From NCBI GenBank assembly GCA_045627405.1, contig JAZQNP010000020.1, forward strand, positions 1 through 45,071: 45,071 bases of DNA. Reading direction: 5' to 3'. This document shows positions 23,138 through 31,294 of the stretch, piece by piece. Position numbers and translations under genes: made by a program. Source of the DNA: Firm-04 sp045627405 (GTDB lineage: Bacteria; Bacillota; Clostridia; Oscillospirales; Ruminococcaceae). The notes under the pieces are model-generated. The model did not search any database and had not been told where the DNA came from. It saw only the letters and a program-made list of their open reading frames with translations. Within the stretch, counting starts at the first letter, position 1. The number at the start of each line of letters is the position of its first letter.

Positions 23138-24799
23138 ATGTGCGGAAATTATTTCTGTGAAGGCGCGGATCAAGCGGCACAGCGTTCGCTGTTCAACGCG
23201 CTCGGATTTACAAAAGAGGAAATGCACAGACCGCTGGTCGGCATTGTCTCTTCCTACAACGAGATCGTACCGGGACATATGAACCTTGACAAAATCGTTG
23301 ATGCGGTGAAGCTCGGCATCGCTGCGGCGGGCGGTACACCGGTCGTATTTCCTGCCATCGCCGTCTGTGACGGCATTGCAATGGGACACACCGGCATGAA
23401 GTATTCGCTTGTCACGCGCGATCTGATTGCCGATTCCACAGAGTGCATGGCACTGGCACACCGCTTCGATGCACTGGTCATGGTGCCGAACTGCGATAAA
23501 AATGTGCCGGGTCTGCTGATGGCTGCTGCCCGCATCAATGTACCGACCGTCTTTGTCAGCGGCGGTCCGATGCTCGCAGGTCATGTCAAGGGCAAGAAAA
23601 CTTCGCTTTCCAGCATGTTTGAAGCCGTCGGTGCCTTCACAACCGGCAGAATGTCCGCAGAAGATCTGGAAGATTTTGAACAGCACGCCTGTCCGACATG
23701 CGGCTCCTGCTCCGGCATGTATACCGCAAATTCCATGAACTGCCTGACGGAGGTGCTGGGCATGGCACTGCGCGGAAACGGCACCATCCCTGCCGTTTAT
23801 TCCGACCGCATCCGGCTGGCAAAACAGGCGGGTATGCAGGTCATGGAGCTGTGGCGGCAGAATATCCGTCCGCGCGACATCATGACAGAAAAGGCAATCT
23901 GCAATGCCCTGACCGCCGATATGGCTCTCGGCTGCTCGACAAACAGTATGCTGCATCTCCCCGCAATCGCGCATGAGTGCGGCGTGGAGATCAATCCGGA
24001 TACGGCAAACCGAATCAGTGTCAAAACACCGAACCTCTGTCATCTTGCACCGGCAGGCAGCACCTATATGGAGGATCTTAACGAGGCGGGCGGCGTATAT
24101 GCCGTGCTCAATGAACTGAACAAAATCGGGCTGATTCATACCGACTGCATCACCGTCACGGGAAAAACCGTCGGAGAGAACATCGCCGGATGCGTCAGCA
24201 GCAATCCGGAGATTATCCGTCCGATTGACAATCCGTACAGCAAAACCGGCGGCATCGCCGTGCTGCGGGGCAATCTCGCGCCCGACAGCTGCGTCGTGAA
24301 ACGCAGTGCCGTTGCGCCGGAAATGCTTGTACACAAGGGCCCTGCCCGCGTCTTCGACTGCGAAGAGGACGCCATCGCTGCCATCCGGCAGGGCGGCATC
24401 CGTGCGGGCGATGTCGTTGTCATCCGCTATGAGGGACCTGCCGGGGGGCCGGGAATGCGCGAAATGCTCGCGCCGACCTCTGCCATTGCAGGTGCCGGAC
24501 TGGACAAAGATGTCGCGCTGATCACCGACGGCCGCTTCTCCGGTGCGACAAGAGGTGCTGCGATCGGACATGTCTCTCCGGAAGCGGTCAAGGGCGGCAC
24601 AATCGCCTATGTCAAAGACGGCGACATCATAACCATCGACATTCCGAACTATTCCATCACACTGGAAGTTTCCGATGAAGAGCTGGATGCGCGCAGAAAG
24701 TCCATGCCGATTCGGAAAAAAGACAACATATCCGGCTACCTCAAACGCTATGCCGCTGCCGTTTCCTCTGCGGATCGGGGCGCGATCATCAATCAGTAA
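23138..24799 (+). CDS. ilvD: Dihydroxy-acid dehydratase
   Basis: A 553-aa iron-sulfur enzyme dehydrating dihydroxy-acids to 2-oxoisovalerate and 2-oxo-3-methylvalerate. Cluster or active-site Cys segments are present: AVCDGIAMGHTGM, PNCDKNVPG and CPTCGSCSGMYTANSMN. The C-terminal GRFSGATRG loop is also intact. ATG 23138 is chosen because the upstream GTG (23129) lies within the ribosome binding site AGAGGTGG. It lies in the middle of the BCAA operon, serving both Val/Leu and Ile synthesis. Confidence 0.96.
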   Translation: MCGNYFCEGADQAAQRSLFNALGFTKEEMHRPLVGIVSSYNEIVPGHMNLDKIVDAVKLGIAAAGGTPVVFPAIAVCDGIAMGHTGMKYSLVTRDLIADSTECMALAHRFDALVMVPNCDKNVPGLLMAAARINVPTVFVSGGPMLAGHVKGKKTSLSSMFEAVGAFTTGRMSAEDLEDFEQHACPTCGSCSGMYTANSMNCLTEVLGMALRGNGTIPAVYSDRIRLAKQAGMQVMELWRQNIRPRDIMTEKAICNALTADMALGCSTNSMLHLPAIAHECGVEINPDTANRISVKTPNLCHLAPAGSTYMEDLNEAGGVYAVLNELNKIGLIHTDCITVTGKTVGENIAGCVSSNPEIIRPIDNPYSKTGGIAVLRGNLAPDSCVVKRSAVAPEMLVHKGPARVFDCEEDAIAAIRQGGIRAGDVVVIRYEGPAGGPGMREMLAPTSAIAGAGLDKDVALITDGRFSGATRGAAIGHVSPEAVKGGTIAYVKDGDIITIDIPNYSITLEVSDEELDARRKSMPIRKKDNISGYLKRYAAAVSSADRGAIINQ

Positions 24800-24817
24800 A
24801 TCAGAAAGGGTGATATT

Positions 24818-26092
24818 ATGGGCATGACCATGACGCAGAAAATTCTTGCGGCACATGCCGGACTGGACAGCGTGGAAGCAGGGCAGCTCATCATGGCAGG
24901 TCTTGACCGCATTCTCGGCAATGACATCACTTCACCGGTTGCGATCCGGGAATTCTCCAAGCTCGGCGTTGACCGCGTTTGCGATCGGGAAAAAATTACA
25001 ATGGTAATGGATCATTTCGCACCGAACAAGGACATCAAAGCCGCAGAGCAGTGCAAAATGTGCCGCGACTTTTGCGGAGAATACGGTGTGAACCACTTCT
25101 ATGACGTCGGACAGATGGGCATTGAACATGCGCTCCTGCCCGAAAAAGGTCTGGTGACTGCGGGCGATGCCGTCATCGGCGCAGATTCGCACACCTGTAC
25201 CTACGGTGCGCTGGGCGCGTTTTCCACCGGCGTCGGCTCGACCGACATGGCTTGCGGCATGGCAATCGGAAAGGCATGGTTCAAGGTGCCGCACGCGCTT
25301 CACATCCATCTGACCGGCTCCCTGCAAAAATATGTTTCCGGCAAAGACGTGATTTTACATATCATCGGGAAGATCGGCGTGGACGGCGCACTGTACCGCT
25401 CTATGGAATTTTCCGGAGAGGGGCTTTCTTCCCTGACGATGGCAGACCGCCTCTGCATCGCCAATATGGCAATCGAGGCCGGCGCGAAAAACGGCATCTT
25501 TGCGGTCGATGACATCACACTGCAATATCTGCGCGAACACGGCGCAAAGGAACCCGTGATCTATCAAGCGGATCCCGATGCACAGTATGACGATGTCGTT
25601 GAAATTGATCTCTCACAGATCCGCCCGACGGTTGCATTTCCGCATCTGCCGGAAAATGCCAAAACCTTCGATCAGTTCGGTGAAATCAAGATTGATCAGG
25701 TTGTCATCGGCTCCTGCACAAACGGCAGACTCGAAGATCTGCAAGCTGCTGCGGAGATCCTGAAAGGACGCAAATGCGCGAAAAACGTGCGCGTGATTGT
25801 CATTCCGGCAACCCAGAAGGTCTATCTGGATGCCAGGGAACTCGGACTGCTCAAAATCTTCATTGGCAGCGGTGCGATTGTCTCCACACCGACCTGCGGA
25901 CCGTGTCTCGGCGGCTACATGGGCATTCTCGCCGCCGGAGAACGCGCAATCGCCACAACCAACCGCAATTTCGTCGGCAGAATGGGTCACCCTGAATCGG
26001 AAGTCTATCTCGCAAGCCCCGCAGTCGCGGCTGCAAGCGCAGTCACCGGCAGGATCACCAGCCCGGAGGAGGTCATGAACCATGAAATATGA
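24818..26092 (+). CDS. leuC: 3-isopropylmalate dehydratase large subunit
   Basis: A 424-aa aconitase-family subunit that binds the [4Fe-4S] cluster and isomerises 2- to 3-isopropylmalate. Substrate and cluster motifs are present: GADSHTCTYGALG, IGSCTNGR and CGPCLGGYMG, giving the cluster Cys residues. The length suits the short archaeal/clostridial LeuC form. ATG 24818 follows AAAGGGTG. The 3' end overlaps leuD by 11 nt, as expected for a tightly coupled heterodimer. Confidence 0.95.
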   Translation: MGMTMTQKILAAHAGLDSVEAGQLIMAGLDRILGNDITSPVAIREFSKLGVDRVCDREKITMVMDHFAPNKDIKAAEQCKMCRDFCGEYGVNHFYDVGQMGIEHALLPEKGLVTAGDAVIGADSHTCTYGALGAFSTGVGSTDMACGMAIGKAWFKVPHALHIHLTGSLQKYVSGKDVILHIIGKIGVDGALYRSMEFSGEGLSSLTMADRLCIANMAIEAGAKNGIFAVDDITLQYLREHGAKEPVIYQADPDAQYDDVVEIDLSQIRPTVAFPHLPENAKTFDQFGEIKIDQVVIGSCTNGRLEDLQAAAEILKGRKCAKNVRVIVIPATQKVYLDARELGLLKIFIGSGAIVSTPTCGPCLGGYMGILAAGERAIATTNRNFVGRMGHPESEVYLASPAVAAASAVTGRITSPEEVMNHEI

Positions 26093-26576
26093 GGGTACTG
26101 TCATCCGATACGGAGACAATGTCGATACCGATGTCATCATCCCCGCACGCTATCTCAATACCAGTGACCGTGCCGAACTTGCTTCACACTGCATGGAGGA
26201 TCTGGACAAAACATTCGTCAATCGGGTGCAGCCGGGTGACATCATTGTTGCCGGACAGAATTTCGGCTGCGGTTCTTCCCGCGAACATGCTCCGATTGCC
26301 ATTCAGGCAAGCGGTATCTCGGTGGTCATCGCAAAGAGCTTCGCCCGCATCTTCTACCGCAATGCCATCAACATCGGACTGGCAATCGTGGAATGCCCTG
26401 CGGCTGCGGACGGCATCTCTGAGGGCGACCGCGTTGAAGTCGATCTGGACTGCGGCGTCATCCGCAACCTGACAACCGCAGCAGAATATAAAACGGCTCC
26501 GTTCCCGCCGTCCATCCAGAAAATCATCGAAAGCGGCGGCCTAGTCAAAGCCATCGCAAAAGGCGTAATTGCCTGA
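26082..26576 (+). CDS. leuD: 3-isopropylmalate dehydratase small subunit
   Basis: The 164-aa swivel-domain partner of LeuC. It shows DNVDTDVIIPARYL and the conserved FGCGSSREHAP loop, and its length matches the short-form family. The ATG lies inside the end of leuC and is preceded by GGAGG within leuC, indicating translational coupling. Confidence 0.95.
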   Translation: MKYEGTVIRYGDNVDTDVIIPARYLNTSDRAELASHCMEDLDKTFVNRVQPGDIIVAGQNFGCGSSREHAPIAIQASGISVVIAKSFARIFYRNAINIGLAIVECPAAADGISEGDRVEVDLDCGVIRNLTTAAEYKTAPFPPSIQKIIESGGLVKAIAKGVIA

Positions 26577-26607
26577 TGCCGAAAACAGCAGAAAGGAAAC
26601 GATCCCA

Positions 26608-27681
26608 ATGAAATACAATATCGCGCTGCTGCGCGGCGACGGCATCGGTCCGGAGATTGTGGACAGCACTGTTGCCGTACTGAACAAAATCGGCAATCGC
26701 TTCTGCCATCAGTTCACCTTCACGCCGTATCTGATCGGCGGTGCCGCGATTGATGCAACCGGCAAGCCGCTCCCAAACGAAACTGTGGAGGGCTGTCTCA
26801 AATCGGACAGCGTACTGCTCGGCGCGGTCGGCGGTCCCAAATGGGACGATCAGCCCGGAGAAAACCGTCCGGAAAAAGCATTGCTCGGCATCCGTGCGGC
26901 ACTGGGGCTGTATACCAACCTGCGCCCTGCAAAACTCTATCCGGCACTGCGCAGTGCTTCGCCGCTGAAAGATGAAATCGTCAGCGACGGCTTCGATCTG
27001 ATGATTGTGCGTGAACTGACCGGCGGCATCTATTTCGGAGACCGCGGCTACCGACAGGGTAAATACGGCGAGGAGGCATTCGATACGGAGGCGTACAGCG
27101 TCACGGAAATCGAACGCATCGGCAGAGCGGCGTTCGATGCTGCCATGAAGCGCAGCAAGCGTCTGACCAGCATCGACAAGGCAAATGTGCTCGAAAGCTC
27201 CCGCCTCTGGCGCAAGACCATGCACAAACTCGCAGAGGAATATCCGGATGTTGCATACAGCGACATGTTCGTGGACAATGCCGCCATGCAGCTCGTGCGC
27301 AATCCGCAGCAGTTCGATGTCATTGTCACCTCCAACATGTTCGGTGACATTCTCTCCGATGAGGCGTCCCAGATTACCGGCTCCATCGGGATGCTCGCGT
27401 CGGCGTCGCTCGGTGACAGCACACGCGGTATGTATGAACCGATCCACGGTTCTGCGCCGGATATTGCCGGACAGGATCTTGCAAATCCGATTGCGGCAAT
27501 TCTGTCCGGCGCGATGATGCTCCGCTATTCCTTCGGTCTTTCTGATGGGGCGGATGCAATCGAACAGGCAGTGGACAATGTGCTGGATGCCGGATACCGC
27601 ACTGCCGATCTGCTCCGCAATGCGGACAGCCGCCCGCTGAAAGGCTCGGAAATGACGCAGAAAATATTGGAGGCGATTTGA
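26608..27681 (+). CDS. leuB: 3-isopropylmalate dehydrogenase
   Basis: A 357-aa NAD-dependent beta-decarboxylating dehydrogenase making 2-oxoisocaproate, the last leucine-specific step before transamination. The GDGIGPEI nucleotide-fold start, the VRELTGGIYFG signature, the catalytic Lys/Asp region (DKANVLESSRLWR; SDMFVDNAAMQL) and GDILSDEASQ are all intact. ATG 26608 is chosen for its AGAAAGGA site; an earlier in-frame start would overlap leuD. It completes the leucine genes. Confidence 0.96.
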   Translation: MKYNIALLRGDGIGPEIVDSTVAVLNKIGNRFCHQFTFTPYLIGGAAIDATGKPLPNETVEGCLKSDSVLLGAVGGPKWDDQPGENRPEKALLGIRAALGLYTNLRPAKLYPALRSASPLKDEIVSDGFDLMIVRELTGGIYFGDRGYRQGKYGEEAFDTEAYSVTEIERIGRAAFDAAMKRSKRLTSIDKANVLESSRLWRKTMHKLAEEYPDVAYSDMFVDNAAMQLVRNPQQFDVIVTSNMFGDILSDEASQITGSIGMLASASLGDSTRGMYEPIHGSAPDIAGQDLANPIAAILSGAMMLRYSFGLSDGADAIEQAVDNVLDAGYRTADLLRNADSRPLKGSEMTQKILEAI

Positions 27682-27685
27682 AAAG

Positions 27686-28873
27686 ATGATTCGCAATAAA
27701 AAATTACAGGAGCTTGATCTCTCACTGAATTCGCTCATCGTTTTCCGGCGCATCCTTGTGGATCCGGTGATTGTGCCGCTTCGCCCGCTGCTCGATACCG
27801 AAACCACCGACCCGATCATCCAGCTCCGGCAATATGCAGAATTCACCTCGCGGCTGTTTCCGCAGAATATGAACCTCACCGAGTATCTGCTGAATCTGGT
27901 GCTGGAAGATGACAATTTCTTCATGCGGATGATTGCGCGCGGCGAGGAACCGGATGACATTCTGCAAGCATGCGTCCGCAATGAGCTGAGTGTGATTCAG
28001 CGTCTGGCGACGCTCAAACCGGTCGAACTGATGAAGGAAATCTCCTACTACGGTCCGCTGCCGGAATGGAAGATCTCAAAGGTTGATTTCGCAGAGGTGT
28101 ATTTCTCGCGGCTCGCGGAAATCGGAAAATTCGGCTACGGACATTTCGCAAAGAGTACCATGTTCACTGTAAACGGCGAAAAAACCGTCCCGGTGCTGCA
28201 CCCTGACCCGATCCGGCTGAGCGATCTGTTCGGTTACGAAGCTGCACGAAACGAGGTAATTGACAATACACGCGCACTGCTGCAAGGCAAGCCTGCTCAG
28301 AATGTTCTGCTGTACGGCGATGCCGGTACGGGAAAATCGTCCACCGTCAAGGCATTGGTCAACGAATTCGCGTCAGAAGGATTGCGCCTCATTCAGATCA
28401 CAAAGGAACAGCTGCCGCAGCTTCCCTGCATTCTTGACAGCATCTACGACAATCCGCTGAAATTCATTCTGTTCCTCGATGATCTCTCGTTTGCTGCCGG
28501 CGACGACAGCTTCGGCGCGCTCAAAGCCATACTGGAAGGCTCTGTCTCCGCCATGCCGGAAAACGCGGTCTTCTATGCCACCAGCAACCGCAGACATATC
28601 ATCCGCGAACGGTTCTCCGACCGCGGCGAGGACGAAATCCATCCCGATGACACGGTGCAGGAGCAGTTTTCCCTCTCGGAACGCTTCGGTCTGCGCGTCT
28701 GTTTCGCAAAGCCATCCAAGCAGGAGTATCTGGATATTGTGCTGGAACTGGCAAAACGCGGCGGAGTCTCGCAGGAGACGGATGCACTTTGTATGCAGGC
28801 AGAGCAGTTTGCACTCCGCAGCGGCGGCCGCTCTCCGCGCACCGCAAAGCAGTTTATTGCATCGCTCGCTTAA
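27686..28873 (+). CDS. DUF815 family P-loop ATPase
   Basis: A 395-aa protein starting 4 nt after leuB; GGAGG lies inside the leuB end. The N-terminal half (about 1-170) has no recognised motif. The C-terminal half is an AAA-like ATPase of the DUF815 family: Walker A GDAGTGKSS (about 211-219), Walker B ILFLDDLSF (about 261-269), ATSNRRHI as sensor 1, and a helical lid ending RSPRTAKQF. The function is unknown; it is likely a housekeeping regulator or remodeller. Co-transcription with the BCAA genes seems incidental or condition-linked. No membrane segment was seen. Confidence 0.85.
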   Translation: MIRNKKLQELDLSLNSLIVFRRILVDPVIVPLRPLLDTETTDPIIQLRQYAEFTSRLFPQNMNLTEYLLNLVLEDDNFFMRMIARGEEPDDILQACVRNELSVIQRLATLKPVELMKEISYYGPLPEWKISKVDFAEVYFSRLAEIGKFGYGHFAKSTMFTVNGEKTVPVLHPDPIRLSDLFGYEAARNEVIDNTRALLQGKPAQNVLLYGDAGTGKSSTVKALVNEFASEGLRLIQITKEQLPQLPCILDSIYDNPLKFILFLDDLSFAAGDDSFGALKAILEGSVSAMPENAVFYATSNRRHIIRERFSDRGEDEIHPDDTVQEQFSLSERFGLRVCFAKPSKQEYLDIVLELAKRGGVSQETDALCMQAEQFALRSGGRSPRTAKQFIASLA

Positions 28874-28993
28874 TCTGAAAAATTTTCCAATTCCCTTTTT
28901 GCATATCTTCCGCGAAATCACACATACTGAAAACACAGCCGCGCAGGAAACCGACCGGCTGAATTCAGAATTCCGCGAAAGAGGTACACTGCA

Positions 28994-29203
28994 ATGTGGG
29001 ATAAACTTGCGTTGATCCTGCTGGTCATCGGCGGCATCAACTGGGGTCTCGTCGGCATCTTCGAGCTCGATCTCGTGGCTTGGATGTTCGGCGGCGCAGC
29101 CTCCATCGTGAGCAGAATGATCTACATTCTGGTGGCAATTTCTGCTGTCTGGTGCATTTCATTTCTGTTCCGCGATCGGCTCTCCGTTCGTACGGAAAGC
29201 TGA
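28994..29203 (+). CDS. DUF378 small membrane protein
   Basis: A 69-aa protein with two TM helices (about 5-24 and 37-60) and the family hallmark GGINWGLVGIFELDLVA between them. The start at ATG 28994 follows AAAGAGG. DUF378 proteins are common in Bacillota and have no assigned role. The 120 nt separating it from the DUF815 gene hold no clear promoter or terminator, so it may be the last gene of the BCAA transcript. A strong terminator follows. Confidence 0.88.
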   Translation: MWDKLALILLVIGGINWGLVGIFELDLVAWMFGGAASIVSRMIYILVAISAVWCISFLFRDRLSVRTES

Positions 29204-29204
29204 T

Positions 29205-29241
29205 AAAACACCCGCATCCCATGCAGGATGCGGGTGTTTTT
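29205..29241 (+). terminator. Strong Rho-independent terminator, end of the plus-strand BCAA/DUF378 unit
   Basis: AAAACACCCGCATCC pairs with GGATGCGGGTGTTTT (29205-29219 with 29226-29240) around a 6-nt loop, followed by T. It could work on both strands. Confidence 0.92.
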
Positions 29242-29282
29242 GAAAAGAAAAGGACGGACAATCCACTTGTGATAGTCCGTCC
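29242..29282 (-). terminator. Terminator of the restriction-modification unit
   Basis: On the minus strand an 8-bp stem (GGACGGAC 29252-29259 with GTCCGTCC 29275-29282) is followed by TTTTCTTTTC. It begins 6 nt past the methyltransferase stop. Confidence 0.8.
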
Positions 29283-29287
29283 CTGAA

Positions 29288-29959
29288 TTATATTCTGTGA
29301 TCTGCAACAACGGCAATCTTTGTTGCACTATTTGCTACAGTGTGATTTGCATATGTGTCCCAATCTGGTTCATAGCTATCATCAGCTTGATTCCCCCACA
29401 TATCCCATCCAACACGATCTCCACGAGCAAACATTTCAAGCCTCGGGCCAGGCGAACAAGATTCAATCAATGAAACAAATTCGTCAGGTTTCCGGCTATG
29501 CTCCCGTTTCATGGTTCTAAGCAAATTGACCTGCGATCTTCCAGGCTGCAAAGTCCGATTGTTACCGCCCTTGATTCCAAACAACAGAATCTCTGTTACA
29601 TTGCGAAAATAAAATCCTACACCTCTACCATCTGGTTGACCATCTTTTCGTACTTTTTCCCATATCAAATTAGTTTTATACTCGAACCCCCATGCACTCA
29701 TAACTGCAAGTCCCTCTGGCAGAAGAGCATTAGGAACCCAAAGGTAAAGGTGGCACTTATCATCTGTAACTTCTGCTACTGGCATCGCCATAATCTCATC
29801 CAATGACATTGTCTCATACCGATTCAGTCGCCTATGCTCTGGTGCCACTTTTCCAGTCCTATTCTGAAATTGCCAAGGTGGATCAGCATAAATAGTCTTA
29901 TATTTCTTTCCGCAAGTAAATTCACAAAAATCAGCAATCGTTTCGCTAAAAACACTCAT
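29288..29959 (-). CDS. MT-A70 family DNA N6-adenine methyltransferase
   Basis: A 223-aa methyltransferase. The catalytic DPPW (residues 26-29, YADPPWQF) marks the MT-A70 (Ime4/MunI-like) group that methylates adenine N6. RKPDEF, the C-terminal PRLEMFARG and WDMWGNQ are also family features. It is encoded 1 nt after the nuclease gene (TGA-A-ATG), so the two form a type II restriction-modification pair in which this enzyme protects host sites, probably a GATC-centred palindrome. Base composition is markedly more AT-rich than that of the neighbours, suggesting horizontal acquisition. Confidence 0.9.
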   Translation of the reverse strand: MSVFSETIADFCEFTCGKKYKTIYADPPWQFQNRTGKVAPEHRRLNRYETMSLDEIMAMPVAEVTDDKCHLYLWVPNALLPEGLAVMSAWGFEYKTNLIWEKVRKDGQPDGRGVGFYFRNVTEILLFGIKGGNNRTLQPGRSQVNLLRTMKREHSRKPDEFVSLIESCSPGPRLEMFARGDRVGWDMWGNQADDSYEPDWDTYANHTVANSATKIAVVADHRI

Positions 29960-29960
29960 T

Positions 29961-30605
29961 TCAATAACCCTCTATACATCCCTTTTTTATGCCGACTGCC
30001 AATATTGGGCAGCCACCATTTCTTCTGGATTCAAGCCTATAAGTAAGCTTCCCCATCCAAGTCGTAGATGCTCCATATTTACTTATAATATTGATCGCCT
30101 TGAACACTTCATTCAGTTCTTCCGATCTGGTAACAATCACGCCAACATCAATAATTCCACAATCAAAATATGTTCGCATCGCCAGCAGATCACGGTCAAA
30201 AGTTTGATCTTTACTATTCCATTCAAGATCAAAAGCCACCTTATTCTTCAAAAAATCAATATTATGTCCATCAATATATCCATCAATGGTTTTTTCGTCA
30301 AAAGGATCATCGGAAAACCTGCCACGCCGCTGCACATTTCTTCTCGGATACATTTTGACTATCAAATCGCCCGTTATCCTTATTTCACGCCATCCATATG
30401 GATATAGAACATCATCAAATTTTTTGGGAATATTCGTTTCATTCCCGCCTGCCTGCTTCAAATCATCGACAGAAATCACAAGATTTCTGAGGCTTTCTTG
30501 GATTTCCTCCCATTCCTGAGGAAAAGCATCAGAGAGTATCTCTAAAGCATGACCATAGTTGTAAAACTCGAATTTTTCTTGCAAATCCATTGAAATCCGA
30601 TCCAT
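29961..30605 (-). CDS. BglII/BstYI-like type II restriction endonuclease
   Basis: A 214-aa protein. The segment NIDFLK...FDLEWNSKDQTFDRDL followed by IDVGVIVTR is characteristic of the BglII/BstYI endonuclease family; D117, E128 and N130 are the candidate metal/catalytic residues (Asp...Glu-x-Gln/Asn). Members cut palindromes with a GATC core (BglII AGATCT, BstYI RGATCY), but the exact site cannot be read here. ATG 30605 has an AAGGGG site 8 nt upstream. The partner methyltransferase follows directly. The gene is AT-rich compared with its flanks. Confidence 0.85.
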   Translation of the reverse strand: MDRISMDLQEKFEFYNYGHALEILSDAFPQEWEEIQESLRNLVISVDDLKQAGGNETNIPKKFDDVLYPYGWREIRITGDLIVKMYPRRNVQRRGRFSDDPFDEKTIDGYIDGHNIDFLKNKVAFDLEWNSKDQTFDRDLLAMRTYFDCGIIDVGVIVTRSEELNEVFKAINIISKYGASTTWMGKLTYRLESRRNGGCPILAVGIKKGCIEGY

Positions 30606-30660
30606 AATACATACCCCTTTTTCATACTTTTGACCAAGGTGCGTGCTTTATTATGCTGTG

Positions 30661-31290
30661 TTATGCCTTATCTTTTTTCTTTTTCCCGAATTTGATCTCT
30701 GTGCCGTTGGCGATGCGTTTGAGATTCCGGATATGCTTTGCAATCATACACACCGTCGGAATCAGCAAGATCAGCAGCTCCGGTATGCTTTTTGTTTCAA
30801 TCCACCAGCAGACCGGCAGCAGTACCGTGCAGAGCAGCGTCGCCAGCGCGATATATCGCAGTGTGAGCAGGATGACGGCTGTGATGAGAATGCCCGCGAC
30901 GAAAAACCGCCAGTCCAGTGCGAGGCTCAGCCCCAGCAGGGAGGCAAAGCCCTTTCCGCCGCGAAACTGCATCCAGAACGGATACATATGCCCCAGAATA
31001 ACCGCCGCTCCGACCGCAATGCTGAGATGCGCACAGTCATCCGGCACTGCAATCACATGCCGAAGCAGAAACACCGGCAGAAACGCTTTGAGAATATCGA
31101 CCAGTGCCGAGCAGACCGCCGCCCCCTTGCCCATTGTGACAAGCGCGTTTGAAGCGCCGGCGTTGCCGGAACCGCTCTGCCGGATGTCAAAACCCCTGCA
31201 TTTTGCAAGAATCGCCGCCGTATTGCAGCAGCCCAGCAGATAGCCCGCCAGCACGCCGCAAACGTACCAAAGAATTGCATTCCAGTTCAT
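30661..31290 (-). CDS. plsY: Glycerol-3-phosphate acyltransferase PlsY
   Basis: A 209-aa polytopic membrane enzyme that transfers the acyl group from acyl-phosphate to glycerol-3-phosphate, the first step of phospholipid synthesis. All three PlsY motifs are present: SGNAGASN (about 40-47), GHMYPFWMQFRGGKG (about 100-114) and, near the C-terminus, KHIRNLKRIANGTE. There are about five TM segments. The start at ATG 31290 follows CAGGTGATG, and the gene lies 4 nt after the large signalling gene, so the two are co-transcribed. Confidence 0.95.
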   Translation of the reverse strand: MNWNAILWYVCGVLAGYLLGCCNTAAILAKCRGFDIRQSGSGNAGASNALVTMGKGAAVCSALVDILKAFLPVFLLRHVIAVPDDCAHLSIAVGAAVILGHMYPFWMQFRGGKGFASLLGLSLALDWRFFVAGILITAVILLTLRYIALATLLCTVLLPVCWWIETKSIPELLILLIPTVCMIAKHIRNLKRIANGTEIKFGKKKKDKA

Positions 31291-31294
31291 TGCA

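Noticed and set aside
22958..24856. A 632-codon open frame on the minus strand opposite ilvD, and a similar one (22215-23180) opposite ilvC
   Set aside because: The plus strand encodes intact ilvC and ilvD with all family motifs; the reverse frames are His/Cys/Arg-rich with no recognisable domain and no ribosome binding site.
29242..30660. Prophage or transposon remnant around the restriction-modification genes
   Set aside because: No integrase, transposase, terminal repeats or tRNA scar were seen; only low GC and a clean two-gene unit support acquisition.
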